From contig CM049309.1 in the NCBI GenBank assembly GCA_026874595.1, positions 72,520,426 to 72,584,425 of the forward strand: 64,000 bases of DNA, read 5' to 3'. Positions within the stretch are counted from its first letter, which is position 1. The number at the start of each line of letters is the position of its first letter. The position numbers were made by a program, and so were the translations under genes. Under the pieces are notes generated by a model. That model was given only the letters and a program-made list of their open reading frames with translations. It ran no database searches and had not been told where the DNA came from. This document shows, piece after piece, positions 37,100-49,165 of the stretch. Source of the DNA: Sipunculus nudus. Lineage: Eukaryota; Annelida; Sipuncula; Golfingiida; Sipunculidae.

Positions 37100-38235
37100 C
37101 CACACAGTGAGATGTACCATAACCAATGGTTATATGTACAAGAAATATAGAGATGGTCTACAAAATAAGTTATTGTGAACATCCCTGACCTATGACTTTG
37201 GCCTTTTGCCCACATATCAACTGGATTCTTTCTAAATGGTGGGTAACTACTAACCACTTACATCTGGCCGGGTGTAATTACTTGGCAACCAATGAGTGAA
37301 TAACTTAGACCTGCAACCTTGAACCTCCTGACCAGCTGACCTCAAAATCAATTAGTTATTCTTCATGCAAAAAGACCTATAAATATGAAGTTTGAATCAC
37401 ATTCAGTGATGCATAGATGTGGCATATGTGAAAGACTGAAGGTTCGGGTTGAACAGTTTCACTTGAAACATGTTCACAAGCATTTAGAACAATATTGTGA
37501 CCTTGACCTTTGACCTTTTGAACTCAACATCAATAGGCTTCTTCCCCTATGTGTAGGTAAGTCATATATGACAGATTGAAAGTATAGATTGAAAAGTTTG
37601 CCTGAAAATGACTCCATGCAAGAAGAGGGTGCTGTGAACTTGACCTTTTCCCCTGTTGGCAGAGAAGCGATATCAGTGCTGAAAGGTTTGGAATGAAAGG
37701 TCTAGCTTGAAATGTGTCCACAACCTTTTCAAAGAAGTGGATCCTGTGACCCTGACCTTGTGACCTCAACATCTATAGGATTCTTCTCCCAATTAGTGGG
37801 TGAGCTATATGTGAAAGATCAAAGAATTGGGATGAAAGGTTTGGCTTAAAATGCATCCACAGGCTTTTCAAAGAAGTTGGTTCTGTGACCTTGACCTTTG
37901 ACCTCAAAATAATTATGGTTATTCCCCTGTTGGTAGGTGAGCTGTATGTGAAAGATGGAAGGTTTGGGATGAAAATTTTGGCTAAAAGAATTATTTCTGG
38001 GGGTTGCAAACACACCCCATAACTTCGAGAATATAGGTCGCAATGGCCTAATTTCAGGTTTGCAAGGAGATCTTTTTAGAACCTCTTAGGCTGCATAGGG
38101 TTCATGGCCCTAGCCCCTACAGTTACGATTTGTGCCCTGCTAATGGACTGACGGCCGGACGGACAGACGGAAGGACGACGGACAAAGACCCATCGCTATA
38201 GCCCAGCATGACTGAAAGTCAGCTGAGCTAAAAAT
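37100..38235 (-). repeat. Inverse copy fragment with TGACCTTTGACCT-type internal repeats
   Basis: It ends with CCGGACGGACAGACGGAAGG and GAAAGTCAGCTGAGCTAAAAA at 38235. Its own GACCCATGGGTC start was not found. The interior repeats a ~130-150-bp unit with GTGACCTTGACCTTTGACCT, GGTGAGCTATATGTGAAAGA and TTTCAAAGAAGTTGGTTCTG. This is related to the arrays at 43.2-43.6 and 45.9-46.9 kb. Confidence 0.6.
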
Positions 38236-38751
38236 TGATGTGATAAAAGAATGAGGATCTAGTACAAACATTTGTTCATTATTTTCCTGCCTCAGCAGAA
38301 TTGGAGAGCAGGCTTTGCCCTGTATGTATGTTGTTAATTAGTTATATTTCAACTGTATACATTTCATAAAATAAAAAAATACATATATATTTAATAATAT
38401 ATATTATACAAAATAATAGATTCAATTGAACAAATGTGTAAACTAATGAAATGTCAACAGTTAATCAAAAAGCCATCTAATGATCATGGTTATGGTACAG
38501 ATCATTTGTTCACAGACTGCTCACATGCTTCAGTTTCAACATTAGGAAACACATGGTCAGGTCACAAAATATTATTCGCAAATATTTCTTGCTCATCAAT
38601 ACAAACCAATTATATAAACCAACCATGGCCTATATTACCTCTTTCTCTCACACTTTATCTCCATTTGATATTATTTTAGATTTTTACCTTCAAGGTCAAC
38701 TTCAGCTGGGCACAGTGACCCATAGGTCCCTGGTTTCTTATTTTTATCTAT

Positions 38752-40027
38752 CTTTAGTTCAGCTAACTGAAAGTCATCTGAGCTAAAGCGATCATTGTCC
38801 TTAATCCATCTGTCTGTTAACAGGGCACAAATAACTGCTGGACCTGGAATCTTGTAACTTAATATCGTGAGGGGTCCATAACAAAATCTCCCTGGACACC
38901 TGAAATAAGGTCACTGCAATCTATATTCTACAAGCTATGGGGCTTGCATGTAACTCCCCCCCCCCCCCCTCCAGGAATAATTAAAAATTTGATAAAAAAT
39001 CTCCTGTATCTCAATAATTAATGCAAGGATTGCCATGAATCTTGCCTTGGATATTGATCATGACTAGACTGGTGGTGCCACTTGTATATTTTTTAACTTT
39101 TAATGCATTTTTCCCCCATAATTTTTATACTCAAATTACAGCAAGATGTCAGTTTCTGAACTGTGGTTTCATCCAGTGTCCCTGAAACCTCATATGCTTA
39201 ATGATCATGACTATTTATCATTTTCAAAAGACTGCTGGCACCACCAATATTTTAAGCTCAGTCCACTGATCTTTAGCTATGGTCCTTTGTATGTTCGCTG
39301 TCTGGCCATCCTTCTGACTGTTAAACTGCAATATTTTGAAACCATGGGCCTACAAAACCGAAATTTGGCATACAGTTAGATGTCCCAAAAATCTTGTGCC
39401 ATACCTGTAAATTTCGCAACTCTAGTTTTTATCTAGTCTCTCGAAAACTGGTGTGTTTATTAGTGTGATTCTGACATACATTTTCAGTCCCATCATCACT
39501 GTTGTCTTAAAAAAACCTCCAGAATTTTAGGATTATTATGAGTTCTATAACTTTTGAAGCACATCATGTTTTCTTTAAATTTGACACACCAGTTGCTTTG
39601 GCCTTGTTGTCAGAAGAGTTTGAAAAACTATTGACCTTTACCTTGATCTACAAGGTCAAATCAGCCAAATAATAGTTCATCTTTAGGATTTCTTGTGAAA
39701 TTCATAATTTCTATTTTGTTCCAAAATTTGCTAGACAAAATTTTTCAATCAAGTTCTTAGAGTAGTTTAATAACTGGTGATCATGAATTTGATCTTATTC
39801 TTTTCTTGTACAACCTGTATAGGCCAGTCAGGAGTGGATTTAATATGAACATGTGACCAATGACTTACAGAAGAATCCTGTCGACTGTAGTGTCAAAAAG
39901 TCAAAGGTGAAGATCACATCTGTAGTTTATCTCAGTATGGCTTTTGGATGAAAAATTCCTGTTGTAAAGGTGAGGCTAAACTGGCCTGCTGGTCAGCTGA
40001 GTGTCATGACCCATTGGTCAATTGTTC
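38752..40027 (+). repeat. Interspersed element, hairpin / GACCCATGGGTC family, copy 5
   Basis: The left end is AGTTCAGCTAACTGAAAGTC, then ATCTGAGCT. The right end is CTGAGTGTCATGACCCATTG, then GTCAATTG, a diverged terminus. Another left-end fragment is nested at ~39255. A C14 run lies at 38956-38969. Confidence 0.55.
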
Positions 40028-42446
40028 CAGACGTGGGGACCTTTTCCAGGTTTTATCATTAGTCCTCTTGGGTTGGACCCCTCCTTTCCTAAATCCACCC
40101 TTGGGGGCCTCAGAAGAAATTTTGGCACAAAAAGAATTCTCCAGAGAAAAAAATAATTAATAAATGGAGTAATTATGATAAAATATGTTGTCAAACATTG
40201 TAGCTTCTTCTAACTGGAGGAAGAGCACACTATCATGTCTTCATCTTTTGCTAAAATAATATATATGGAAGGGCCATTCTGACAGTCTGCACAATGGAGT
40301 CAATACAAAGACAAAATATATACAAATGCTCTTTATTACAAAGAAAATTTTCATATTTAATTTTACAATTTTGATATTTCTCCCAATAATGACATTTAAA
40401 TGTTAACTCCAGTTAAGATTCAAATTCACTGAAATGTAACTTACGATCAGTTTGATCAGCATGACTAATATGCATATGAGAGGCCTTTTGCCTTTCTGAC
40501 CAAAAAATTCTATTTATATTTGTACTGATGATAACCTTTAATACTTCACTGTACCAAATTCTGATGCTACCCTTCTGACTATATGGCAGAAGATGTACAG
40601 CAAATCAACAACTTAAAACTGCTAGTGAATATTATTGTTCAGATGTAAATGTGTAGTAATACAATACTTCAGGTTAACTTCATGGGATGAAGAAACTTTG
40701 ATTAGGTAGTATTTATTAGTCCTATTTCAACTATAGAGAAACCCATAATTTGTGTCCAACAAAACTGAAAACATCTAATATATTTCTGGAATTATGACTG
40801 GAGCCCTCTAGATCTTGAGAGCTTTTCAAAACCTTTATTTATATGGAAGTCCTAATCTAAAAATAATTTAAATGCAAAAAGCATGGCTATAAAGCACATT
40901 AACAATATCCACACACACACTATATCAGACCAATTTTAACAAATCATAAGGCCAAGAAAAATTAATTATATGTTTCTCAGGCAGACAAATATATTCTCTT
41001 CACTGGACGAATTTTTACATTTGAATACCATAAAAATAATTAGCCACATCCTATGTGTTTATTTAAAGATTAGTTTAGGTTTTTATGACACTGAAAAAAG
41101 TTCACAAATACAGAAATATGAGAAATAATCATAACCAACAACGTTGAGGTCACACTGGTCAAAGGTTTTAGTGGAATTTTCTGTGAATTGAAGTATATTC
41201 ATGGGTAAAATTGTCCAAGTATTATAAGGAGGGAAACTGACCGACGTGGGAGTGATAAATGACAAGAAATAAATGAAATAAATGGCAATAAAAATGTTCA
41301 AAGCAGGGGTTTAAAGTGATGTGGACGGTGCCTGAGAAACATATAATTTTTTCTGGCTAAACCAGAATTTATTCTTTCTTTTTGCCCCCCAGTGACATAA
41401 TTATGTTCACAACCATCTATATTTTGATGATTTATAGCGCATACCCATATATCATAGTACTATCCATAAAAATGTTTTAATATGACCAATATACTTTTTA
41501 AATGAGATCATGGTGACCACATTTAACATGAGGTATTGATCACAAAAAACACTGCCTCCATTTGTCCACCATACTGTCACTAGTAAATTAATGAAAGATT
41601 AACATCATTCACATTTTGGTGATTTTAAGTCCTTTCATATATCCAATATCAATAATCATTGAACATTATCAGGTGATAGATATTCTTGTGTAATGAGGTC
41701 GCAGTGACCTCATTTAACATACAGTAATGCTCAACAGAATAAGAACATTGTCTCAGACTGCCCACCATACTGTCAGGGGTAAATTATTTTCTTTAGGGCA
41801 TCCAAATTTTCACAATCATATGCAAAGAAAATCTTAACTAAATGATCAACTGATATATAATTAATACTCAAAATAAACTCATTAGTCTTTTCTGAAAAGA
41901 ACTGAAATGTCAGAAATTTAGCAAAAAACTGAAGGACTGTTTATATAAATATACACAGTAAAGAGTATCTAAATAGCCCAGGGAATAAGCATGTACCTTT
42001 AACACAACTATCATATGTAAATTAAGAGATTTTCAGAGAAATGAATCAGAATGTCAGATTAATCAGCTTATATTAAAATCTCATTATTTTGAAATAGAAG
42101 GGGCCAACAATAGAAGCTTCAAAATTATCTATGGTTTTATAATTATAGATCTGACAAGATAATTAATTTAACTGGAACCCAAAGCTTAGACCTTGATACA
42201 AAACGGGGATATCAACTTTTCTTCAATATAATGATGTTTAATATATGTTTGTGTGTGCAATCTGAGTCATACACAGATGCATGATGTAATTGTGTATCTG
42301 GGCATCCTCATGCAGTGCTGCATGGTGATGTGACCATAGTGAACACCAGCCTGGGGCCTGTGGATAGATTGATGTTTCATGCCTGGTGGATGGCGTTCAG
42401 CTGTGGCAGGGATGTATTTGACAGTGTACACTTGGCTGTATGGTTC
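40028..42446 (-). other. 3' flank / possible long 3' UTR of GTF2A2
   Basis: No coding sequence was recognised. On the minus strand an AATAAA signal is present near 40325-40330 and others are possible, so the 3' UTR could be up to ~2 kb. Shared words at ~41390-41600 and ~41640-41770 (CACTGCCTCCATTTGTCCAC and CCACCATACTGTCA types) indicate a degenerate duplication. Confidence 0.35.
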
Positions 42447-42466
42447 TCAATCATGATTTGTTGAAC
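42447..42466 (-). CDS. GTF2A2: GTF2A2 exon 4 (last codons and stop)
   Basis: The acceptor CTCTTATCAG (minus strand) precedes GTTCAACAAATCATGATTGA. With the single base carried from exon 3 it reads Ser-Ser-Thr-Asn-His-Asp, then TGA at 42449-42447. Human TFIIA gamma ends after a similarly short, polar, non-conserved tail (DGKNTGSNTTE). The phase fits and there is no competing reading. Confidence 0.8.
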
Positions 42467-42775
42467 CTGATAAGAGAGATAATTAATATGAAAATGGGTC
42501 ATACTTTCAGTGAAAAATTATAAAAATTAAACATGATGTGGTCTGAATATTTTCTTCCATTTTTTAAATACATCAACATACTGAGCATTAGCATTTATAT
42601 ATATGTTCCTCCACATGACATTTTAGCTCAGTCAACAGCTTGTGTATTTAGACAAATCAAAATATATACTAAATTGGAATTATGTAGCAGATTATTCAGG
42701 TTATATAATAACAACACAGTAATCATATGTACTGGCACGAGTCCAAGGCTATGATTGCTGGCCATCATGTAGGAA

Positions 42776-43141
42776 AACAAGGAACCCATGGGTCACAGCG
42801 CTCAGCTGAATTTGCCTGAAAATAGCACATAGTGACATGGCACAAGAGGTTACAGTATTTGTTATTTTGTTGCACATGAAATGATGAAAATGTAAATCCC
42901 AATGCTACAGCCATCTGACATTATCATTAGCACGTCTGTTTTGCAAGTACTGTTTCTTTTTCTTTGTTCCAAATACATGTTATGTTGCTTGTGCTATTAC
43001 TATGACTGTACATGCAACAGAAGAACATTAATTTTTGTCCATATACAAAGTTATGGGCTCCAAATGCTGTTAAAAATACTACTGAATCTGCCAAATATAA
43101 CATGGTCACAATATATTAGCTCTGATGACTTGTAGTCAGAG
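42776..43141 (-). repeat. Inverse copy fragment of the interspersed element in GTF2A2 intron 3
   Basis: It starts AACAAGGAACCCATGGGTCA, then CAGCGCTCAGCTGA. A palindromic end (CTCTGATGACTTGTAGTCAG, then AG) lies at 43118-43141. The GGACGG run normally preceding that end is missing, so the copy is internally deleted or truncated. Confidence 0.5.
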
Positions 43142-43171
43142 GAACTTTACACAGGGCACTGCAAAGCAGAG

Positions 43172-43595
43172 CATCCCCTCGCATGGGGGATAACCAGAAT
43201 GGGTGTGTTACACAGTGTGAAAATTAGGAGGGCAGCCGTCGCACCTTGACATATGCTCCTGTGACCTTAAACTAAATAGGGTTCTTCATCCATGGGCCAG
43301 TGAGCCATATGAGCAAGATGACACTGACAGGTGTTGGTCAAATGGTTTGGCCTAAAATGGGTCCACAAGCTTTTTCAAGAAGTGGGCGCTGTGGTCATGA
43401 CCTTTGACCCCGTAACCTCAAAATCAATATCAGTATTCATCCATGGGTGCATGAGCCATATTTGCAAGATGAAAAGTTTTGGTCAAACGGTTTGGCTTGA
43501 AATCGATCCAAAAGGCAATTCCGAATGGACAGACGGACGGAAGTCAGAATGGAGGCATTACTATATGCCCTTCAAAACTTTGTTGCGAGGGGATG
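43172..43595. mobile_element. Small element with CATCCCCTCGCA inverted ends and internal ~140-bp repeats
   Basis: The left CATCCCCTCGCA (43172-43183) and right TGCGAGGGGATG (43584-43595) are exact inverted 12-mers. Inside are about two units of the GAGCCATATNNGCAAGATGA / GGTTTTGGTCAAACGGTTTGG repeat and a GGACAGACGGACGG run near the right end. The same repeat forms the larger array at 45945-46880. Confidence 0.75.
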
Positions 43596-43713
43596 AAAAC
43601 ACTTGTTGACTACAAGGTACACATTCGTATTCTTTTTACATGACCTTGATGTAAACCAAAACTGCATCATAACAAATTTTATTATTCATAATGATATTAA
43701 TACGACCACTTAC

Positions 43714-43840
43714 TTTTGCCATCACATGCCACAATTTTGACTTTGTCGACACCTGATAAATCTTGAACATCACGGAATTCCACATTATTGAGAACAAATG
43801 TCCATACATTATCACAGAATCGATAGGTGTTCAACTTGCC
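43714..43840 (-). CDS. GTF2A2: GTF2A2 exon 3 (codons 60-101 plus one base)
   Basis: On the minus strand it follows TGATTTCAG and ends before GTAAGT; 127 nt, phase 0 in and phase 1 out. It encodes [20 protein letters not shown], then [20 protein letters not shown], then GK. This is almost the same as the human TFIIA gamma beta-barrel half ([20 protein letters not shown]... [12 protein letters not shown]). That half contacts TBP and promoter DNA in the TFIIA-TBP-TATA complex. Confidence 0.95.
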
Positions 43841-45421
43841 CTGAAATCAATGAAAGTGTTGTTAAATATGCATGCCACCACCTTAGGAATTTTCTTAATC
43901 AAATGCATTAAATGGTTAATGATACTTATTGCACAAAGCAAGAAGTACCCGTGTTTAAGCCCTGTTGAATTAGTTCAAAATTAGTTGGCTGCTAGCTTTA
44001 AATGAAAGTAAACATTAGGCCTGTGAATTTCTAAGGGGTCTTCGATTCAATCATTTATTGCTTTTTGTTTTGGTATCTATTTATTTGATTATTGTATACC
44101 TAAGAAATATTCTGTCAGAGATGTATATCTACTAAAAGTTTTCATCCCATATGATGCTCTAAGATTCAGATTATTATATACCTGAGAATTTATGCAGATC
44201 AAATAATATTTAAATTTTCTCATTCATTATATAATGAAGGGTATATTATAGATGACTTTCTGTGTTAAATAACAGTGCTACTTCATCATGTATGCTGTTT
44301 AACTGTTCCTAGGTTAGAGCTAGAGAACAAAAAGGTATGAAAATGAAAGAAAATGCAATAACTGAAATTGATTATTTCATGCCTGATTCAAGAATCAATT
44401 AATGACTGGCTTTGATTCAATGCATCAATTATTCGATTCCTTTACCTAGTAAACACTGTGTAATCTCATGTCACATCCTTCATTTAAAACATCTGTAATC
44501 TCCAGGATATTTCCAGGGAATTTATTACATGGTAATATCATTATTTGTGTAGAAATTTGAAAACTTCTTAAATAAATAATATAAACTGATTCTTATTTAG
44601 TTAGCAAATAGCAAATCATATAATCTGTAACCATTTTTAAAAGCAGACAATTGCCTGCAGAAATGTTTTGTTTAAAGTCGCCTTAAATTTCAACAAAATT
44701 TGGGTGATAACTTCATGAAATGACTGCCCATTGACAAATGTATAACTTTTGTAATGTACCAGTAATGGTAAGCTGTTCACAACCAATGAAACTAAAAAGA
44801 ACTGCTCCTGATGAGAGATGATCAAAGAATTTTCACAGAGACTACATTTTTTACACAGTTAAACAACATATCCCTGGACATGTGAACACCTTACCATATT
44901 ATCTTGATCAGACACCTGGATGTTAATTACTTGTTTTGACCCCCATCTCTTAACAGAGCAGAAAAAAACAAAATATCTAGCAATGCAGTGACTAAAATTA
45001 AACAACAATAAGCCCATCAGAATAACACTGATCACTTCTTGGGGATGGATTTAAAATGTTGCTGTTAATAGATTCTAAAAAGGATTTATCCTTAGATGTC
45101 ATAGGGATAGGGGTTCATATGTGTAATTTGTGCAACTGAGTTATAGAATAAAATTCTGCAGGGAATCACAACATGAGATTTTGGAGATGTCTAGAAGACT
45201 TTGTTTGGGGGGCTTTTGAGACTAAGTACCAACAAATGCACAAATTACAGTAACAGACAAGCAAGGCAGAGACATCTGCTGGTAATCAAGGGAGCTACTT
45301 GGGATTCCTGAACTCATAACAATACCAGCATCAATTTAACTTTTAAGGCATGAGACTATTTACAGCCCAGTGTCTGATCAAGTAATTAGGCACCTCTCTC
45401 AAATGCACAAAAATAATTCAC

Positions 45422-45526
45422 CTTAAATGATATCTTATGTTTAACCCGTGTTGACAGGGCATTATTGATGGCCTTGTCAAACTGCAGGAGGACCTTCAGA
45501 GCCAGCTGAGGTGTTATCTGTCCAAC
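45422..45526 (-). CDS. GTF2A2: GTF2A2 exon 2 (codons 25-59)
   Basis: On the minus strand it lies between the acceptor TTGTCTTCAG and the donor GTGAAT; 105 nt, phase 0 on both sides. It encodes [20 protein letters not shown], then [15 protein letters not shown]. This aligns without gaps to human TFIIA gamma ([22 protein letters not shown]), the helical-bundle half that pairs with TFIIA alpha/beta. Confidence 0.95.
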
Positions 45527-45944
45527 CTGAAGACAATGAAAACAAACACTACTGTTATGCAAATTAACTATAAAAATTCCACATAAATGACACAAAACAT
45601 ATTTTGGACTAACCATGGAATAGAGATTTATCATTGGACTTGTGGTAATTGTCTTGTTAAAATGCTATGCACTTCCCACTCCCAAATCTTTCAACTGGAA
45701 TGACAGATATCCTTTTAAGAGGTACCTAAAGTAAACACATCTGCTGATTGGTCCGCTTAGAAATAACAAAAGACCAGGTCTCTATAGTAAGTTCATGCAC
45801 CATCAATCAAGGGTTTTAATTTCTGCCAGTGATGGAGGACTCAGGTCCGCCTTTTTAGGGACTCGATGCTCTAGTGTCCTCGACTCAGAGGTAAGGAGTC
45901 TAACGTAAGAAATCAATCCATCACTTGTCCAGCAGAAGGGTATT

Positions 45945-46880
45945 CAACCATGGGTGGATGAGCCATATGTGCAAGACAAAAGGTTTAGGTCAAACGGTTT
46001 GGCAAAAAATTGGTCAACAAGCTTTTTTCAGGAAGTGGGCCCTGTGGCTGTGACCTCTGACCCTGTGACCTCAGAATCAAGATGGGTGTTCATCTATGGG
46101 TGGGTGAGCCATATGTGCAAGATAAGGGTTCTTGTAAAATGGTTTGGTTTAAAATGGGTCCACAAACTTTTCAAGAAATTGGCTGTGACCTCTGACCCTG
46201 TGACCTCAGAATTGAGAGGGGTGTTCATCCATGGGTGGTGAGCCATATGTGCAAGACAAAAGGTTTTGGTAAAATGGTTTGGTTTAAAATTGGTCCACAA
46301 GCTTTTTCAAGAAGTGGGCCCTGTGGCAGTGACCTTGTGACCTCAAAATCTGTAGGGGTCTTCATCCATGGGTGGGTGAGCCATTTGTGCAAGATGAAAG
46401 GTTTTGGTCAAACAGTTTGGCTTTAAATAGGCCCTAATGCTTTTCAAAGAAATTGGCCATGTGGCTGTGACCTCTGACCCTGTGACCTCAGAATCCAGAG
46501 GGGTGTTCATCCATGTGTGTGAGCCATATGTGCAAGATAAAAGGTTTTGGTAAAACTGTTTGGTTTAAAATGGGACCACAAACTTTTTCAAGAAGTGGGC
46601 CCTGTGGCAATAACCTTTGACCCGTGACCTCAAAATCGATGGGGGTCTTTATCTGTGGATGGGTGAGCCATTTGTGCAAGATTAAAGATTTTGGTCAAAC
46701 GGTTTGACTTAAAATTGGTTGACAAGCTTTTTCAAGAAGTGGGCCTTGTTGACTTGACCACAAAATCTACAGGGGTCTTTATCTATGGGTGGGTGAGCCA
46801 TTCATGCAAGATGAAAGGTTTGGGTCAAATGGTTTGGCTTGAAATTGTCTACAAACCAATTATGGACGGACGGAAGGATG
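45945..46880. repeat. Tandem array of ~140-bp units (about 6.6 copies)
   Basis: The word GGTGGGTGAGCCATATGTGC (with variants) recurs at about 45951, 46096, 46230, 46370, 46513, 46657 and 46788. Each unit also carries AAAAGGTTTTGGTMAAAYGG, TTTTTCAAGAAGTGGGCCCT and GTGACCTCAGAATC. The array ends in GGACGGACGGAAGG. It lies in GTF2A2 intron 1 and is the enlarged version of the interior of the 43172-43595 element. The open frames in it are by-products of the repeats. Confidence 0.9.
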
Positions 46881-47962
46881 TTATTATCGAATTAGTGCCT
46901 ACTGTTCAGGATGTCCTTATCCACACGACCACAACTGTGACATGCTAAATGTTCCAATGATAGAAATTGTCCTGTCTACAGTCTACTTCATTCACAACCA
47001 TCGTCTTGTGCCCCCCCCCCCCCCAAGGCATTTATTTGCACACACAAGTATTTCAAGGGTTAGGGTATACAAATAAACCTGCAATCAACTATAGTGGCAG
47101 GCAGTTAACAAAGGACCGTGGGTTAATTTTTTTTTTATTTTGCAATATCTGGGAGAAAACCCAATGGACATCGCAAACACGTAACAAGAACTGCCTCTGG
47201 ACTTCCACACAATAGTGGATTTAAATATCCCCACTTCACCACTTGCTCTCAACTCATCTTCCATGGCGCATGTGGTTGTGCATAGGACTTGTTATCACAC
47301 GGTTGCTGGTTAGAGACCCGGTGATCATGAAGTGTCTCACAATTGAATGTGATGTGTTCTCATATTTGAATTTCTCTCTCATTAAAGGTTTGCTATTGAC
47401 TACATTTATATGCGACCTGAATACCACTGCATAAAAAGCTTCAGAGTAAACTGGAGAACTTTAAGCCCTTGTCAGGAAAAAAATGTGTTGAATCAAATAT
47501 TGCATTTATGACAAGGAAAACTAGGAATCTAAGGAAGATATAGTACTTTATTCGAATGACCAAGAAATTCAGCTAAATATTATGTTTTTGTATGTAAATC
47601 TCGCTTTTAAAACTTTGCAACCATGACACTTGAAACCGTCTCAGAATGACACAATGAACTGTGTGACTTGCTGGCTGAGACAACACGGCACGTTACCACT
47701 GATTACACAGGCGGCTGCTGGCCAGTTGTGGTTTGGGGGGAAACCCAGAGCAGACATTGTTCCCCGTGTATCACCGTTTATGAGGATAATATCTTTTTCT
47801 TAGTAACATTTAAAGTGTACAACTTGGACAAGACTTGGACAACAATTATTCATCGCCTTATACCATTTCCCTTAGACACTAATTCTATAGTCGCTCCATA
47901 AATTATAGTGCTAAAATATAAGCAGGATCATGTCAGTATGTGAATTAAGTAGTTTTCTGAGC

Positions 47963-47985
47963 CACTAATAGAACACGGGCTTCAC
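47963..47985. repeat. Solitary MITE end (CTATAGAACG family)
   Basis: CACTAATAGAACACGGGCTTC matches the terminal inverted repeat of the MITE at 19658-19880. No matching opposite end was found nearby, so this is a truncated copy. Confidence 0.5.
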
Positions 47986-48111
47986 TTCTATTGAGGAAAA
48001 TATAAATAAAACTGTCTCCTCTCATTCCCTATTTTAACTCCTACTTATCCCTGCAGATGTCCCAACACTCAACTCTTCTAACACTGTCAATTACTAAACA
48101 TAAAAAGTCAC

Positions 48112-48178
48112 CTGAATTGGGAATCAAACCTACGATCTCTAGACTAGGAGCCCTACACGCTAACTAAGTGAGCCGTGA
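48112..48178 (-). repeat. tRNA-derived SINE fragment
   Basis: On the minus strand it reads CGGCTCACTTAGTTAGCGTG, then ...GATCGTAGGTTTGATTCCC. The first part looks like a tRNA A box region, and GGTTTGATTCC is a B-box promoter word at tRNA-like spacing (~35 nt). The cloverleaf is not complete, so it is more likely a SINE head than a tRNA gene. Confidence 0.55.
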
Positions 48179-48545
48179 AGACGAGATACCAGCAGGAGCG
48201 AGTTTTGTTCATTTATATCTGCGACTGAAGCTCCATCTATCGTGAAAATGGGAAACCATTTACAATTTGAACAGGAAAATTAAGCTTTAGGTGGGGGGCA
48301 GAGGCCCCCACAGCCCCGTTCTGATGGGGAACCCAGGTTCCCTGGACCCCTCCTCCTCTAATATAATAAACTACAGTTATGAGCAAAATTAAATACGGGA
48401 ATTCTCAGGAAAATAATATGTAGCGGCCTTTTTTTTTAAACAATTTATTATGCGTCACCCGTTGTGCATAAGGTACCGGCGGTTGGCTGAAGCCCGGTTT
48501 CTATAGTTCTGCCATAGTTTTCTATTAGACCGTCAGCCCAGGGCC

Positions 48546-48697
48546 AGGAATATTTAACCCTGCGCGAAACGTGGGGTTAGACTATTGTTTTCCCTCGATT
48601 CTGTATGTGTGTGTGTGTGTGCGTGTGTTCCGGACGGTATCTAGGGACGGTATAACGGGTGTTATTGAAATTTATTATATAGGCTGGTATTGTGAAA
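48546..48697 (+). repeat. Left inner inverted repeat of the PIN/XPG-type transposon
   Basis: It starts AGGAATATTTAACCCTGCGC and includes a (GT)n run and CCGGACGG. It ends AGGCTGGTATTGTGAAAG. It carries a ~15-bp internal duplication (GGACGGTATCTA-GGGACGGTATA) that the right copy lacks. Confidence 0.9.
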
Positions 48698-49165
48698 GCA
48701 TTTTCGAAGTTCGAATTTGGTGTAAATCCAAGCATAAATAACCCCCGAATGAGTGTTTTCATTGGGTTTTTATAGCACATTTTGGCCACTTGCACTGGTG
48801 CATGTGACCATACGGCCACCTGCTGAGCGGGATCCGCTACGTCATAGTCAACAATGACGTCACGCTATGCGACAAGTCATTTCTTATACAAATATTTCGC
48901 TATGTGCTGTTGTTATAAATGCCAAGTACATGTAGGCCTATTCCTAACTTGTTACTGCCATCTTCCATTAAAACAGATACGCACTGGCCTAGTTTTATTT
49001 CAAGCACAGCTTAATATTGTGTGTTTCTTCTGGATGTTTGAAGAGACAAGAATTTTCTGAATGCTGCAGAGGTCATACTTAATTGAAAATGGAAATTGAA
49101 AATCAATGCATTCCATCCCATATGGTAAGCAAATACAATAATATGTCAGAATTGCGTACTGTTTA

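Larger units (their letters stand above)
34777..38736 (+). repeat. Interspersed element, hairpin / GACCCATGGGTC family, copy 4, with nested inverse copies
   Basis: The left end at 34777 has a mutated palindrome and CCGT/CTGT runs, then the same left body as at 13.9 kb. It shares the 110-bp block CACTCCAGGTCACTGGAAGT... (35531-35640) with 14590-14700. The right end is CAGTGACCCATAGGTCCCTG (38713-38732). Inverse copies are inserted within it. Confidence 0.55.

Noticed and set aside
45945-46880. A CRISPR-like or coding repeat array
   Set aside because: The units are ~140 bp and diverged, without short identical repeats and unique spacers. The genome is eukaryotic and the open frames are repeat shadows.
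48112-48178. A functional tRNA gene
   Set aside because: Only A-box-like and B-box-like words are present. A full acceptor stem and cloverleaf could not be drawn.
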